The notes: generated from the sequence alone by a model not told the origin. 64,000 nt of DNA from Osedax fenrisi (GCA_964019155.1 OZ025244.1:13413513-13477512); one strand, 5' to 3'; positions 1-11,556 are shown, counted from the first letter of the stretch. Translations and numbers: made by a program.

Positions 1-181
1 ATCGCCCAGTATCGCTTTTAATCGTGTTACATTGCTGCCAACTGTCTCAAGTCTATATTGTAATACAATACATACTTCTTGTAATAAACACATTTATATC
101 ACGTGCATTGTTTATATCATGTTCATTGTTTATGATCATGTTTTATTTATTCACTCTTTTACGTCAACATATATCTCATCG

Positions 182-219
<38 letters not shown>

Positions 220-280
220 TGTAATACTAATATATATTTATAGATTTATTTCAATAATGTATTCATATTAATTACACTTA

Positions 281-370
281 TCTACACCCACGCACACCCA
301 CCCCACTACACCTACACACCCACCCCACTACACCCCCTCACACCCACACCACCACTACACACACCCGTAC
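281..370 (+). repeat. CA/CCC-rich low-complexity tract
   Basis: Repeats of CACACCCACCCCACTACACC type immediately before the splice acceptor of the 377 exon. It acts, at least by position, as the C-rich pyrimidine tract of that intron. Confidence 0.7.
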
Positions 371-376
371 ATACAG

Positions 377-514
377 GCTATAATCCTAGAGTTCATAGCG
401 ACGGGCCTAAAGTCTGTGGCGGTGTTCGCTACGATGGATAAGAACAGACCTGATCTGAACGGTTCCGGTCCTCTCGCTATAGGCCTCAGTTGTATCGTGC
501 CCCTCATGACCATA
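377..514 (+). CDS. AQP: Aquaporin, internal exon (fifth membrane helix)
   Basis: This exon of a membrane water/solute channel (MIP family) encodes 46 codons. The acceptor is ACATACAG ending at 376 and the donor is GTTAGT at 515-520. The translation reads AIILEFIATGLKSVAVFATM followed by DKNRPDLNGSGPLAIGLS and CIVPLMTI. The family hallmarks are an E in helix 5, the D-x-x-R-x-D-x-x-G-S loop and the PLAIGL block. Both ends are phase 0. The 3' border falls where the vertebrate AQP1-type intron lies, just before the second NPA loop. The first half of the protein, with helices 1-4 and the first NPA box, is not in the window and should lie upstream. The frame stays open past the donor to a stop, so the end is set by splice logic and by the join to 1101. 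The MIP-family assignment is confident; the subfamily is not. Confidence 0.88.
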
Positions 515-650
515 GTTAGTAACGTGACCTCACTCTTATCGTACGCCCCTCATGACCATAGTTAGTCACGTGACCTCACTCTTATCGTACACCCCTCGTG
601 ACCATAGTTAGTCACATGATCTCAGTTGTATCGTACGCCCCGCGTGACCG
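484..650 (+). repeat. 46-bp minisatellite copying the aquaporin exon end and splice donor
   Basis: About 3.3 copies of a 46-bp unit: the CCCCT core recurs at 500, 546, 592 and, diverged, 638. Each of the first three units carries CATGACCATAGTTAGT, so the last exon bases and donor GTTAGT at 515 are repeated at 561 and 607. CACGTGA occurs in the second unit, with near-matches in the first and third. The period is not a multiple of three, so use of the downstream donors would shift the frame. Confidence 0.85.
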
Positions 651-1100
651 TCGTAGCGTAATTCCAAGAATATTAATTGTATATACTACGGAAGTTTTAT
701 ATAAATAAACACAAATTATCTATCTATACATTTATTTTTAATATCATTATCGTTTATATTTATTTAATTGCAGTATTTTAATAATATACGATAACAATAA
801 TTCTATAAATAGATATTGTGCGTATTTTATAAATAGGTATTACATAAGTCATCGATTTTTTACAGTAATAGTCATTATGATTTAATTTTTATAATTCTCA
901 GAAAGAGTGGATTAGCTATAACAAATAAACCTATGTCAGTATCCACTATTATAGCTGTAACTATTTATTTATAGGTTATATAATTTAATAATTATATACC
1001 TATAATATATAGTATAATTATTAATATACTATTATAATATCATATACACGTTATATATCACATATGTACAACACCTAACTTCCGCTGGTCAACACAACAG

Positions 1101-1181
1101 ATTCCTTACACGGGGTGTTCCATTAATCCGGCCAGATCTTTCGGACCCGCTCTCCTAGCCTGGAACTGGACTCACCAATGG
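1101..1181 (+). CDS. AQP: Aquaporin exon with second NPA box
   Basis: This 27-codon exon sits between acceptor CACAACAG (ends 1100) and donor GTTAGC (1182-1187), phase 0 at both ends. It encodes IPYTGCSINPARSFGPALLA followed by WNWTHQW. NPAR is the second pore-lining NPA motif with the invariant arginine of the selectivity filter. The cysteine three residues before NPA matches the mercury-sensitive Cys189 of human AQP1. Joined to the exon ending at 514 it gives the usual spacing between GLS and YTGC. The position of the filter histidine (nine residues before that cysteine) is a leucine here, which would change selectivity if the join is right. The exon is far more GC-rich than the surrounding intron. 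Confidence 0.93.
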
Positions 1182-1493
1182 GTTAGCCAACAACTTCCGG
1201 TCAACATAGCATGTACATGTATGCATTATACATGGTGTACATGTGCTGATTCCGATGTATTGGTTATGAGTGTTTACACTGAATATATCACAGGTAGTGT
1301 ATTACCGGTAGGTATACATATAATGCCTTATAAGGTATACGTATATATATACGGCATATGTACACATATATAAACTGTAGATACTATTTTGTCTTCAATA
1401 TTATTAATATATATAGATAAATATAATATAATAACTTACATGTTATAATTGGGAAAATAAATTCTTATGGTTTAAATTATATCCAATATTTAT

Positions 1494-1547
<54 letters not shown>

Positions 1548-1862
1548 CATACAATATATACATTATATATATATATACTAGAAAATACCTCATTTATATG
1601 TTATATCTATAATATTTAATATATAAATGTAGTCATACAATTCAAATAAACAATCCCATATTATTTTCATAACAACAAAAAACTAAATATAATGATAACG
1701 AGGTTATAGATACAATACCGAATACATTACACGTACGCCACACAGATACCATGGTATGGGGTACTAGTTGACTATAATAATTACGTAACGGATAACATAA
1801 TAGAGAATACTAGAGAATACTACAAAATCATAGCATGTATATACGTGCACTTAAAACGGAAC

Positions 1863-1890
1863 ACAAAAACTGGACATGTCCAGTTTTTGT
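1863..1890. repeat. 28-bp perfect palindrome
   Basis: The two halves ACAAAAACTGGACA and TGTCCAGTTTTTGT are exact reverse complements with no loop. The centre GGACATGTCC also fits the p53-family half-site consensus RRRCWWGYYY, which may be chance. Confidence 0.8.
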
Positions 1891-2016
1891 TACGTCTTCA
1901 CGCGAGCGCGATATAAAATAAAATATTATTCTAGAACATAGGTGTATAAATTATTAATATTAAACATAAACATTTAACTCACATAAACTTATAATACGTA
2001 TGACAGTAGATACACG

Positions 2017-2083
<67 letters not shown>

Positions 2084-2146
2084 TACTAATATTCAATTAA
2101 TCACCGAATATATTTTCTAATAAAAATATTCTGATCGAACCTCTAT

Positions 2147-2523
2147 AGATACAAGTAATATAATAGTATTCGTATATCACTAATGTATACATAATCCCTT
2201 AAAGTATGTAGTCATGTATATACATTTTAATGTGTATATATATATATATATTACATATAATTAATTATATTACCAATGAGGCATGTATTATAATGAATTA
2301 TTAACGATTCGAATTTAATTATATATAATAAGCCATGACAATACATTATACGGATTCTAACAATTTAAAAATAGAATTTATAAAATATAAGTACGGTATA
2401 CCGTACAATTAAATCATTGGAAAAAGGGGTGATCATTAATTGATTTCGCGTAACAATACTAAATATCGGTTAATTGAAAAACCTTGATAAGGTCACGAGG
2501 TCAACCTAAGTATTACCGATAGA
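2147..2523 (+). repeat. Dispersed repeat, copy 1
   Basis: Starts AGATACAAGTAATATAATAG and ends GTATTACCGATAGA. Long blocks match 3995-4383 almost exactly, including CCAATGAGGCATGTATTATA and GGTCACGAGGTCAACCTAAG, with small gaps where TA runs differ. It has no coding frame and the family is unknown. Copy 1 lies in the aquaporin intron, copy 2 downstream of the TGA at 3822. Confidence 0.8.
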
Positions 2524-3442
2524 GGACGCTTGTGGTCGTCGAGTACTTCAAAAATAGCACTAATGATATAAAATAAATATCATAATGATAACAGTAATAA
2601 TAATCTAGCAGGAGACAATAAACAAAACAATGATTGTTAACGGTTACAATGTCGCACTCTTCATTGTCACACACACACACACACGTTTAGAGGCGCACCG
2701 TTTGTTTCCAATGATCACATATATATATATATATATATATGTGGTAAATTCTATTATTAAAGTTAGCGCATAACTCCTAATAATCTATTGTCACGGCTTA
2801 TTACATAATCGCATCACATCGTCATCAATACATTATCATACACGCTACACCGGCTATATAAGTAAGTGTATGTATGTTATATATTAACATATACTTATCA
2901 TATTTAGCGATAAAACATGTATACCGAATAAAGCCGACACGCCTATACATAGAGATAGATATTCAGGCCGCAAACTCTTTCCAGTAAATACACTATGGCT
3001 AGTCATAGGCTATGACTCATAACTCATATGGCTACTTATTGACGCATACGGCAAGCGGTCAATATTTACTTGTCCGAATTTCAAAATAATATCATTTATT
3101 TATTGATGACCATAATCTCGTTACAACTACTTCGCCTGCATTCAACAATATATGTTAGATAATGCGATACAAAGGCATGCTCTTTGTTTACAATATACGA
3201 TATACGTCAGATATAACAACAACAACAACAATAACAACGTTTTAACGTATCTATTATGTATTTATCACCTAGTATTCAAACACATCATATCTTGATTATA
3301 ATATAAAGTATTACAGTGTACTGTAAGATATTATCATAAATATAGTAATTTATATAAATGAATAATTGTCATTTAGATTTAAAAGTAAAACTGATAATAT
3401 TATAGTTAAATTATTTAACAACTATATAAATAGTTATATAAC

Positions 3443-3492
<50 letters not shown>

Positions 3493-3672
3493 ATTGCATT
3501 ATAGCCACACACGTGACATGCCAATAGTACCACGTGACTATTAACATCACCTACTACTTACATTACTAGCATTATTGTATTACTATACACTTTATATCTA
3601 TGTACCTACCTTTATATCGCTACTACTACTACTATTACTACTTTGATTTACACGTATGACTTTGATTGACAG

Positions 3673-3822
3673 GTATTCTGGGTAGGACCTATATCGGGGG
3701 CGGTAGCAGGAGCATGGGGATACGTGTATTTCTGTAGCGAAGAGAATACTGCTGACGCTGCACTTCAGAACGAAACCTTCTCCACTGACGAGAGAGCGGT
3801 TAGTGGGCGTGTCTATAGATGA
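3673..3822 (+). CDS. AQP: Aquaporin exon with sixth membrane helix and C-terminal tail
   Basis: The acceptor TTGATTGACAG ends at 3672. The frame continues in phase 0 from the NPA exon: VFWVGPISGAVAGAWGYVYF is the typical sixth helix (WVGP signature), followed by a hydrophilic tail starting CSEENTADAAL and a TGA stop at 3820-3822. A second possible end lies inside this exon: GTTAGT at 3799-3804 has the same sequence as the donor at 515. Splicing there in phase 0 would remove the last seven residues and join to the open block at 5410. The intron before it is about 2.5 kb and carries (TA)n tracts and one copy of a dispersed repeat. Helix and family call are confident; which C terminus is used is not. 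Confidence 0.9.
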   Translation, partial: VFWVGPISGAVAGAWGYVYFCSEENTADAALQNETFSTDERAVSGRVYR

Positions 3823-3994
3823 GTGACGTAATAGTGAAAGTGGACGTAACCTAATAAGTATTGTGATAACGTATACTTCGTACATGATGCCTCTATACCG
3901 GGTTTAAACTACCCAATAAAACACATGTATAACGACCCGCAATGATGGAATCTTAATGTTGTATAGTATTAGGATATGTAAATTTATGTAAATT

Positions 3995-4070
3995 AGATAC
4001 AAGTAATATAATATCATTCGTATATCACTAATGTATACATAATCCCCTTAAGTATGTAGTCATGAATATA

Positions 4071-4117
<47 letters not shown>

Positions 4118-4383
4118 TACATATAATTAATTACATATAATTAATTATATTACCAATGAGGCATGTATTATAATGAATTATTAACGATTCGAATTTAATT
4201 ATATATAATAAGCCATGACAATACATTATACGGATTCTAACAATTTAAAAATAGAATTTACGGTACAATTAAATCATTGGAAAAAAGGGTGATCATTAAT
4301 TGATTTCGCGTAACCATACTAAATATCGCTTAATTGCGAAACTGTGAGAAGGTCACGAGGTCAACCTAAGTATTACCGATAGA
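3995..4383 (+). repeat. Dispersed repeat, copy 2
   Basis: Direct-orientation partner of 2147-2523, about 1.85 kb away. It has a longer internal (TA)n run near 4072-4105 and lacks a short stretch around 4260 that copy 1 has. The edges are sharp: homology stops right after ACCGATAGA in both copies. Confidence 0.8.
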
Positions 4384-5015
4384 TATATTATTTATGTAAA
4401 TAGATGATTTAATTAATATATTTATAAATCAATATATATTCAAAATTATATATATAGTGCAAGTAATATACATATATGTAGATATATGTTATAATAATAA
4501 CATGTTTATCTAACCCATATAGATAGCACGAAAAAACTGCTTAATTTGTGTATTATGTAATGATCAAACAAACTATTCTCGTAACTTGGCTTCATTCCTT
4601 TAATGTCGTATGTAGCCGTGACAGGTCTATAGTCAATATTAATGTTTTTACATGTGGATTTGCTTATCTATCGCCTATAGGCACTCCTATGCAATGACAT
4701 ATATAGCCGTGACAAGTCTATAGTCAATAGTGATGTTTTTTACGTGATGATGTGTAATATACGATATTATGAAATTTCGTAATGTCATAATTAAAATGTA
4801 CAATATTATAGACACTTATGAATATGGACTATAATGACTATGACTATATGACTATATATAGACATACCATTGTCTAATTAAAATTCATTGTGTTGTTAAT
4901 ATCTAAGGTATTATAACACAATAACTCCATCATTAACATAATGTAAATACATTTATTTCTATGAAGTTTCCTGTATAACATGTGTCACTTATATGGTCTA
5001 TCGTGTTTAAATGTT

Positions 5016-5060
5016 TGCCACCGCCGGGGTTCGAACTGCTGACCTAGTGAACATAAGGAC
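5016..5060 (-). repeat. Truncated tRNA-derived SINE head
   Basis: On the minus strand this reads GGTCAGCAGTTCGAACCCCG followed by GCGGTGG, resembling the T-arm and acceptor end of a tRNA (B-box-like GTTCGAACC). No matching D-arm/A-box precedes it, so it is a SINE relic and not a tRNA gene. Confidence 0.4.
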
Positions 5061-5130
5061 AACGGTGATATGTCCTTTGGTGAAACAGTAATTGTACTAA
5101 AATGTACGTTGTATATATACATTATATATA

Positions 5131-5230
5131 GCGGCTTCGAAGGGACATTAGAGCCCTATGGTTATAAGTGAAAACGTTATCTAATTTCCTGGATGTGATC
5201 AAAGTACTCTACCAAAATAACAATAACAAT
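5131..5230 (+). repeat. SINE tail, 5'-truncated copy
   Basis: Shares GCGGCTTCGAAGGGACATTA and the following roughly 80 bases with 17393-17500, and ends in (AACAAT)n running into (TA)n. The tRNA-like head found at 17207 is missing here. Confidence 0.7.
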
Positions 5231-5409
5231 ATATATATATGTATATACGTGCACACTTGAAAACAAACAAATATATACACATTCACATGTATACGGGTTT
5301 ACCACAAAACAACCATCGTATAAACTACTAAGTATGTCGATACTAGTGGACACGATCACAAACACACGCAAACACACGAAAACACACGCATAAACACGCA
5401 TACACATAG

Positions 5410-5583
5410 GCATGCCATCTAGAAGCGTTAGACAACATCCGGGCCACGGACAACCTAAGTAACTACAGTAGAAATGTGAGAAGCGCCTCGATCCCGGATC
5501 TAAAAGATCACAGCAAAGACTCTAAGGATACATCCGAATCCTCCTCCAAAGTGACCGAATTAGGTAAACCAACAGCACGGTAA
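5410..5583 (+). CDS. Probable alternative last exon of the aquaporin (Ser/Lys-rich tail)
   Basis: This 57-codon open block is followed by TAA (5581-5583) and preceded by ACACATAG, a usable but pyrimidine-poor acceptor. Read in phase 0 it begins ACHLEALDNIRATDNLSNYS, continues with RNVRSASIPDLK and a stretch rich in K, D, E and S, and ends LGKPTAR. Base composition is GC-rich like the aquaporin exons and unlike its surroundings. Its phase fits an internal donor GTTAGT at 3799 in the preceding exon. RSAS and similar R-x-S sites look like phosphorylation sites, common in aquaporin tails, but that is inference. It could instead be the last exon of an unrelated gene; no conserved domain is recognisable. 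Confidence 0.5.
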   Translation, partial: ACHLEALDNIRATDNLSNYSRNVRSASIPDLKDHSKDSKDTSESSSKVTELGKPTAR

Positions 5584-5850
5584 ATGTCTCAGCGGTCTTA
5601 CGTGACCCGTCCGATTTGAATCGTATTTACTTTCCGAGAATCTATTTTTAGATTGACGCACGTGCGAAAGTAAATACCTTCAAATACGGCTATTTAGCTT
5701 GTGTGTGATTGGTGCAGGCGAGCATGCGCATGAGGGTTTTGCGAATGCCCGAGCTTTACCACAGACTTAAGAATGTTCTCTTCTATAGGTATACCTTTAC
5801 GAGTTTATACATTTTTATTTACTTAAAAATATATCTAAATAAAATCTATA
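5584..5850 (+). other. Likely 3' untranslated region after the 5410 exon
   Basis: GC-richer sequence continues for about 190 bases after the TAA and then drops to AT-rich DNA. A perfect 12-base inverted pair GTATTTACTTTC (about 5627) and GAAAGTAAATAC (about 5667) could form a hairpin. AATAAA at about 5837-5842 could be a polyadenylation signal. This is inferred from position only. Confidence 0.35.
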
Positions 5851-7417
5851 TATATATAAATATATAGATTTTTATTTTTATATATTTGTAAGTAAATATA
5901 TATGCATATATGCGTTTAATGGCTTTTGTTGTACGAAATTTAACCCCGATAACTATCGATTACTAATTATGACTCATCACTATTACAGGAGATAATGCCG
6001 CTTCATAGCGACTCTTTAAAGTTAGTAAATCTAATATTATCTTAGATTGTAGTTACTAGCTAATTAACTTTAATGTATCAGTATCTTAAAGGTGAAGCTA
6101 TATTTGTTAATACAGTCTCGAAACAATCGCATTTACAATATTCGCAAATATCTATGTTTTATCCATAAAAAAACGCGATTATTAGCGAATATTCGCAAGA
6201 TCCAGTAAATATTCGAAAATATAGCCACGCCTTTACACGATTATTATAATGCATAATTTCATAATTTTACGATAAAATGTTGTTGACACTATAAATAATG
6301 GCGTTGATCAATGATAATTTTAAAATTCTCGATATTATTAAATATAACCACCCGAGTTCATTAGAGCGTTACTAATCATTGTTAATTATCTTGCATTACT
6401 ATTAAGATACTAATATATGATTATATATCTAGTATATCAGAGTTTTATATAACAGTTAGTTATATAGTATAATAATATGTGTGCCTGCTTTTACAGAGCT
6501 TACCCTTGTTCCAAAAGTATAAACGCGAATTACCCTACGAAAAGTCACCGACATTCCATGGCATAACTTCTGAACACTGACTACCGTTGTTGTATTATAC
6601 ACGTGACCCGGTGACCTCGTGAACTATATGAGGCGACATCTAACGTTTATTGATTAATTTTCATAAAATGTACATATACAAAAATTATGTTTATTTTAAT
6701 ACATGTGTATGTAAATTATATCATTATACTATATACACATTGTTTACATTATATATAATGTTGTCAGTATATACACTGTTGTCAGTATACACATAGTTTA
6801 TATACGTTATACACTGTATATGACACATATATAACTATTTTATAATTATCGAAATCTAAACCGAACGAATTTTATAATTTTAGATTTATTTTTTACGAAT
6901 CGAACGCCATTATAGGCTGCTATTGTTATTGTTAATATTTGTATTGTTATTGTTGATATTTTTATAATTGTTATTATTGATATTTTAATATATTAATAAA
7001 TAACATGATATTTTAAATAAGTTTTTTATAATTTAAATATAGTATAATATTTAGTCAATTAATCTATTTTTAATTTACATTTACCTATCGACTATAGTAC
7101 CTAATAATGTTGAAATATCTCCATTATATAATATCGATATTATATACAGAATAGTACACATATAAATAGTAAATTAGCAACAAATACAAATATACATTCC
7201 ATACGATATCATCATTGGTTCAGAAATATGTCATACAGTTATAGAATTATATAATAATAGTTTTAATAAATGTAGAAAAGTAAAACAACGAATTCTAGAA
7301 ATAATATATGTTACTGATAGAAATAATGTCACTTTAGTTATAGTAAATATTTTACGAGAGAAAGACCCACTTTAAGTTATTATCATAGAAAGAATAAATT
7401 AGTATGGCTATCTAAAG
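5851..7417. other. AT-rich intergenic region
   Basis: No convincing gene. An AT-rich hairpin-like stretch lies at 5841-5874, and ATATTCGCAA-type words near 6140-6220. TTGTTATT-rich simple sequence occupies about 6920-6990. Confidence 0.5.

Positions 7418-7455
<38 letters not shown>
7418..7455. repeat. (TA)n tract at LINE 3' end
   Basis: Interrupted TA repeats directly abutting the 3' end of the minus-strand LINE relic. Confidence 0.8.
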
Positions 7456-7456
<1 letters not shown>

Positions 7457-7459
7457 CTA

Positions 7460-9595
7460 TTATGTGACATCAGTTGAGTTTCGCCAATACTTTTACAAGT
7501 CCATTATGTGATGTTATCAATCCTCATCTTTTTTGACCTACCACAAAGTCTTTTTCCTTCAACATTTCCCTGTAGAATGTGTTTAGCTAGTCCTTTAGAC
7601 TGTGTTCCATGACCATACCAAGCACATTTTCATCTTTTTACGATTGATAGTAAGTCTGTGTAACGATTAGCTTGCGATATTCTGTGTATGATTTCATCAT
7701 TTTTTATTCTGTCTTTATAAGTAACACCAAGTAATTTCTGAAAGTTCTTTGTCATAAATGTTGTTATCCTAGTTTTGAGTTCAGCTGTTAGCGTCCATGT
7801 TTCGCATGCATATCTAACAATTGACGTTACTAAAGAGTTCATAAGCCTGAGATTATAGCCCAGTATAATTTGTTTATCATTCCATATTACTTTTAGATTA
7901 CTGCATACCTGATTTGCTTGTGCTGCTCTAGCTATGATTTCTTTTTTGGAACCTTATTCATCAATGATGGAACCTAGATATTTGAAGTGGTTAACTATCT
8001 CGATTAGTTCATTCTGGATGGTGATACGCGGATTGCAGGTATACTCATTTAACATCAATTTGGTCTTAGTTGGATTTATTTCCATACCTAATATACTTTC
8101 TGCCAGTGATATGTTATTTACTAGAGATACCAATTTTTCCTTAGAACCAGCAAGATCGTCAATGTCATCAGCAAACCTTAGGTCAGTGACGATTCTTCCA
8201 TCCATTTTGATAGATCCATTATGACTGTGCAGTGCATTGTCCATTATTTATTCCAGGAAAAGGTTAACAAGAGTAGGCGAGAGTAAGCAACCTTGTCTTA
8301 CACCTGTTTTTGTTGGAATACACTCGCCAATTGTTCCTTTCCTTAGTATTGAACTGATTTCTTTATCGTACAGATTTTTTATAATATCAATTAACTTACT
8401 TTCAATATTACATTTTTTCATTTTGGATCAAATTCCCGTTTACCAAACTCTGACAAAGGCTTTGCGGAAGTAAATAAATATGTTATATAGCTTTTTTTGT
8501 TTAAATTATGTTTTTCGCAAATGAGACGCAAATTGAAAATGTGTTTTATTGTTTTTCGATTTTTCCTAAATCCAGATTGTTCTTCATATATTATTTGTTT
8601 ATATATTATATTCTTCATATATTATATTATCTGCTTATGGGTCCAGACGGTTTTTCACTATTTTTAGCATAAGTTTACTATCGTTGTTGATAATACTAAT
8701 AGTACGATAGTTATTACATTGTTTGCGAATACATATTTATGGTCAGTTACTTGTTTCCCGTATATTGTAAAATATCCTTTGTATTAAATTAATCATTGTC
8801 TCACCACCGTTTATTATAAGTTCGGATGGTATATTGTCAAGACTAGCTGATTTGCCTTTATTTAATGTATTTATAGCTGCGACAACTTCTTTTCTTAGAA
8901 TACCATTTCCGATATTTACTTCATCTTTTTCTTAACATTGATGTTTATTTATGATCATATTTTCGTCACCAGTAGATTTGAAGTTATACAGTTCATTGCA
9001 ATATTCAATTCATGTTTTTAATATGCCACCTTCTTCAGTAAGTACTATTCCGTTTTTATTTTGGATAGTGTTGTGACTTTCATGTTTTTTCTTTATGAGT
9101 GCCTTAACAATAGCATATGATTTTTTAAAGTTATTACTTAAAAATGAACTATTAATGCCTTCAAATTGTTTATCTATTCATTCTTGCCTCGCTTGATTCA
9201 TACCGCTTTTTATATTTTTGTTGAGTAGATTGCATTAGGTTATACGTCGATTTTGTTGATGTGTTAATTTTCTGAGTTCATCCAATATGTCGTCTGTTAT
9301 CCAATGTTTATTATTTTTTCTGCTGTATCCCAATGTTTCTATTGCCGTTTCGTGTATTATTCGATTTAAGGTTGTAATCGTATTCTCAATATTATCATTC
9401 TCTGTTATTTCTTCTGTTAATTTGTTCTCAACAGATTCTTTATATTCAGTCTGAGTGGATTCATTTTTCAGTTTATACATGTTTTAGTTGATTCTTGTAC
9501 TCTTTAGTTTTCATTGAGATTTAAATTGTTATTTAAAATACATCATTACGAGATCATTATCACTACCTATATTTTTTTTTCTAACAATTTTACAT
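7460..9595 (-). pseudogene. RTE-like LINE relic, 5'-truncated
   Basis: A non-LTR retrotransposon read on the minus strand. From 9595 downward: the end of the endonuclease domain (GSDNDLVMMYF), a linker with HWITDDILDELRKL (9480-9235), a decayed reverse transcriptase, then FADDIDDLAGSKEKL with the catalytic DD and INPTKTKLML (8244-7954). Next come YACETWTLTAELKTRI and LLGVTYKDRI (7842-7630) and a C-terminal W-x-GH, GLAKHILQG, GKRLCGR block to about 7480. Stops and frameshifts break the frame throughout. It ends in a (TA)n tract at 7418-7455, as RTE-type 3' ends often do. The clade is named from motif resemblance only. Confidence 0.8.
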
Positions 9596-9686
9596 TTTAT
9601 CTATATATTTAGAATCAAATACGTAATCGTAAAAATATTATAATATATTATATATATATAGAAATATATTATAAATAACTTATAAG

Positions 9687-10652
9687 TAGGGGAAAGTCTC
9701 CGATTACCCACCCCTGAATGATTATTTGTAATATTAAATTAGCTTATTCAATATTAAATATATTTATTTGAAATTTTGTAATTAGGGTAATATTATGGCA
9801 ATGAATAATGTGGTTATTTTAAATTTTTGATATAATTATATTTACAAGAATAAACAGGGGGGTCGGTAATCGGATACCTGTTCCTAATACCGAACCCCTA
9901 ACATAATCATGGTATAAATAATTATAGTATTATAATATCCAATAAAAATAGTAGATATACATAAATATAATTAATTATAACATGCACGCAACTTATTTTG
10001 TATTGAATTTATTTTGTAATAGTAATATTAAATTTAAATTCAAACTTTGTAGTAATTATATTAAAATAGTGTATATTATTATTTAATATTTAGTTATTAA
10101 TCAGTATGTATATAATCGAATGGAATCATGAATCCTTAATCTATATCAATGATACACAAATAACTTATGACATATATTAAAGGAAAATACTGATATATTT
10201 TGATTGGATATTATTAATCACACGGGGTCGGTATTAAGGTAATTTAGGGGGTCGGTAATAGGAAAATCATGGGTTGCTATAATTGAGATGTTTTGGTTAA
10301 TAGATATACAAATAGAATTATTTTTATAAAAATTATAAACATTTTATTGATCTACAATATTATGCGCAGTATTAAGTTTTCTTTTAATTAATTAAGTATT
10401 TACAATGATTTTAAAAAATGTTATTATTCAAATATTTAAAAAGTAAAAACAGAATATTATATTTATCAAATAACAATAGTAGGTTTGAATATTTTTTTAA
10501 ACAAAATACGTATTCATATTTATCATTAAATTGCTAACAGTTCATGTATATATAAGTTGTTGATATCTCTTATGTTTACTGAGAAACGATAGGGGTCGGT
10601 ATTAGGAGGGGGTTGGTAATCGGAGGGTGTCGGTAATAGGAGACTTTCCCTA
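9687..10652 (+). mobile_element. 966-bp TA-flanked MITE, copy 1
   Basis: The ends are TAGGGGAAAGTCTCCGATTA and, inverted at the right, GACTTTCCCTA, with TA on both sides as in Tc/mariner-like insertions. GGTCGGTAAT-type words, in both orientations, recur near 9700, 9865, 10225, 10250 and 10590-10640. There is no open frame for a transposase. The whole element matches 32761-33702 in reverse orientation. Confidence 0.85.
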
Positions 10653-11309
10653 CACTATGTTACAATTATTGAAATCAATGTAGGAAGTTTTACACATTAT
10701 ATCTATATATTTAGAATAAAATATGTAATCGTTAAAATATTATAATATTATATATATATATATAATATACTTAATTAATATGATATTAAAAGTTTGGAAA
10801 TATAATTTTACAATATTCAGTTATTAGGTAAATATGATTGTATTTCTACTAACCAAATCTTAATTACCTCACACAGGTTGTGACATACGATAGGTACGTA
10901 TACGTACTGCTCGCGTACTATAGTATACTTTCATAATGTCATCGGGTATGACTCATAATGTCACCATCGCAATAAAAACAATATTACCGCATTCACCTTT
11001 TTATATTCTAATATCTCCTTTGTTATCGACTGCCGATATACATTAAAATGACGTAACACGTTAATTACGTCACATTTATTATAAAAGAACGTCGGCCTAT
11101 CTTACATTAAAAACAATAAATCTTAAGAAATTATCAATGTTATTAATTATACGAGAAAACCTATAGGTTTGCTATATTATAGTAGTAATGTATCACATAA
11201 AACAGCGGCTATTAATGTCGAGAGATACACGACAGCGATATTTTATTTGCTAGATCTTCATAACAACTTTGATACATTACAAGCGCACCGCGTCGTATAC
11301 CATATGTAG

Positions 11310-11365
11310 GGTACGTGTGTGTATGTACGTGTGTGTGTACGTGTGTGTGTACGTGTGTGTGTACG
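11310..11365 (+). repeat. TACGTGTGTGTG minisatellite
   Basis: Four to five tandem units of about 12 bp, TACGTGTGTGTG. The open frame across it is a product of the repeat. Confidence 0.85.
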
Positions 11366-11502
11366 GGCTTACATCGAGGACATCTCGGTACGGTCGTATC
11401 GAACAATACATCTGCTCGTGTAGCATTACGTAACGTAACGTATTAGATAACGTAACGTATAGTAGATTAGCATAGAATTACTATGTAACAAGATTGATGA
11501 AC

Positions 11503-11556
<54 letters not shown>

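Larger units (their letters stand above)
1182..3672 (+). other. Aquaporin intron, AT-rich
   Basis: About 2.5 kb without coding signal between two aquaporin exons. It holds (TA)n tracts near 1494-1542, 2021-2077, 2718-2741 and 3446-3487, a 28-bp perfect palindrome at 1863-1890, a short (CA)n run near 2668, and the first copy of a dispersed repeat (2147-2523). Confidence 0.7.

Noticed and set aside
3598..3885. 95-codon frame on minus across the aquaporin last exon
   Set aside because: Shadow of the + strand exon, which has clear family motifs and splice sites.
11212..11406. Minus-strand small protein
   Set aside because: Half of it is read from the TACGTGTGTGTG repeat; the rest shows no family.
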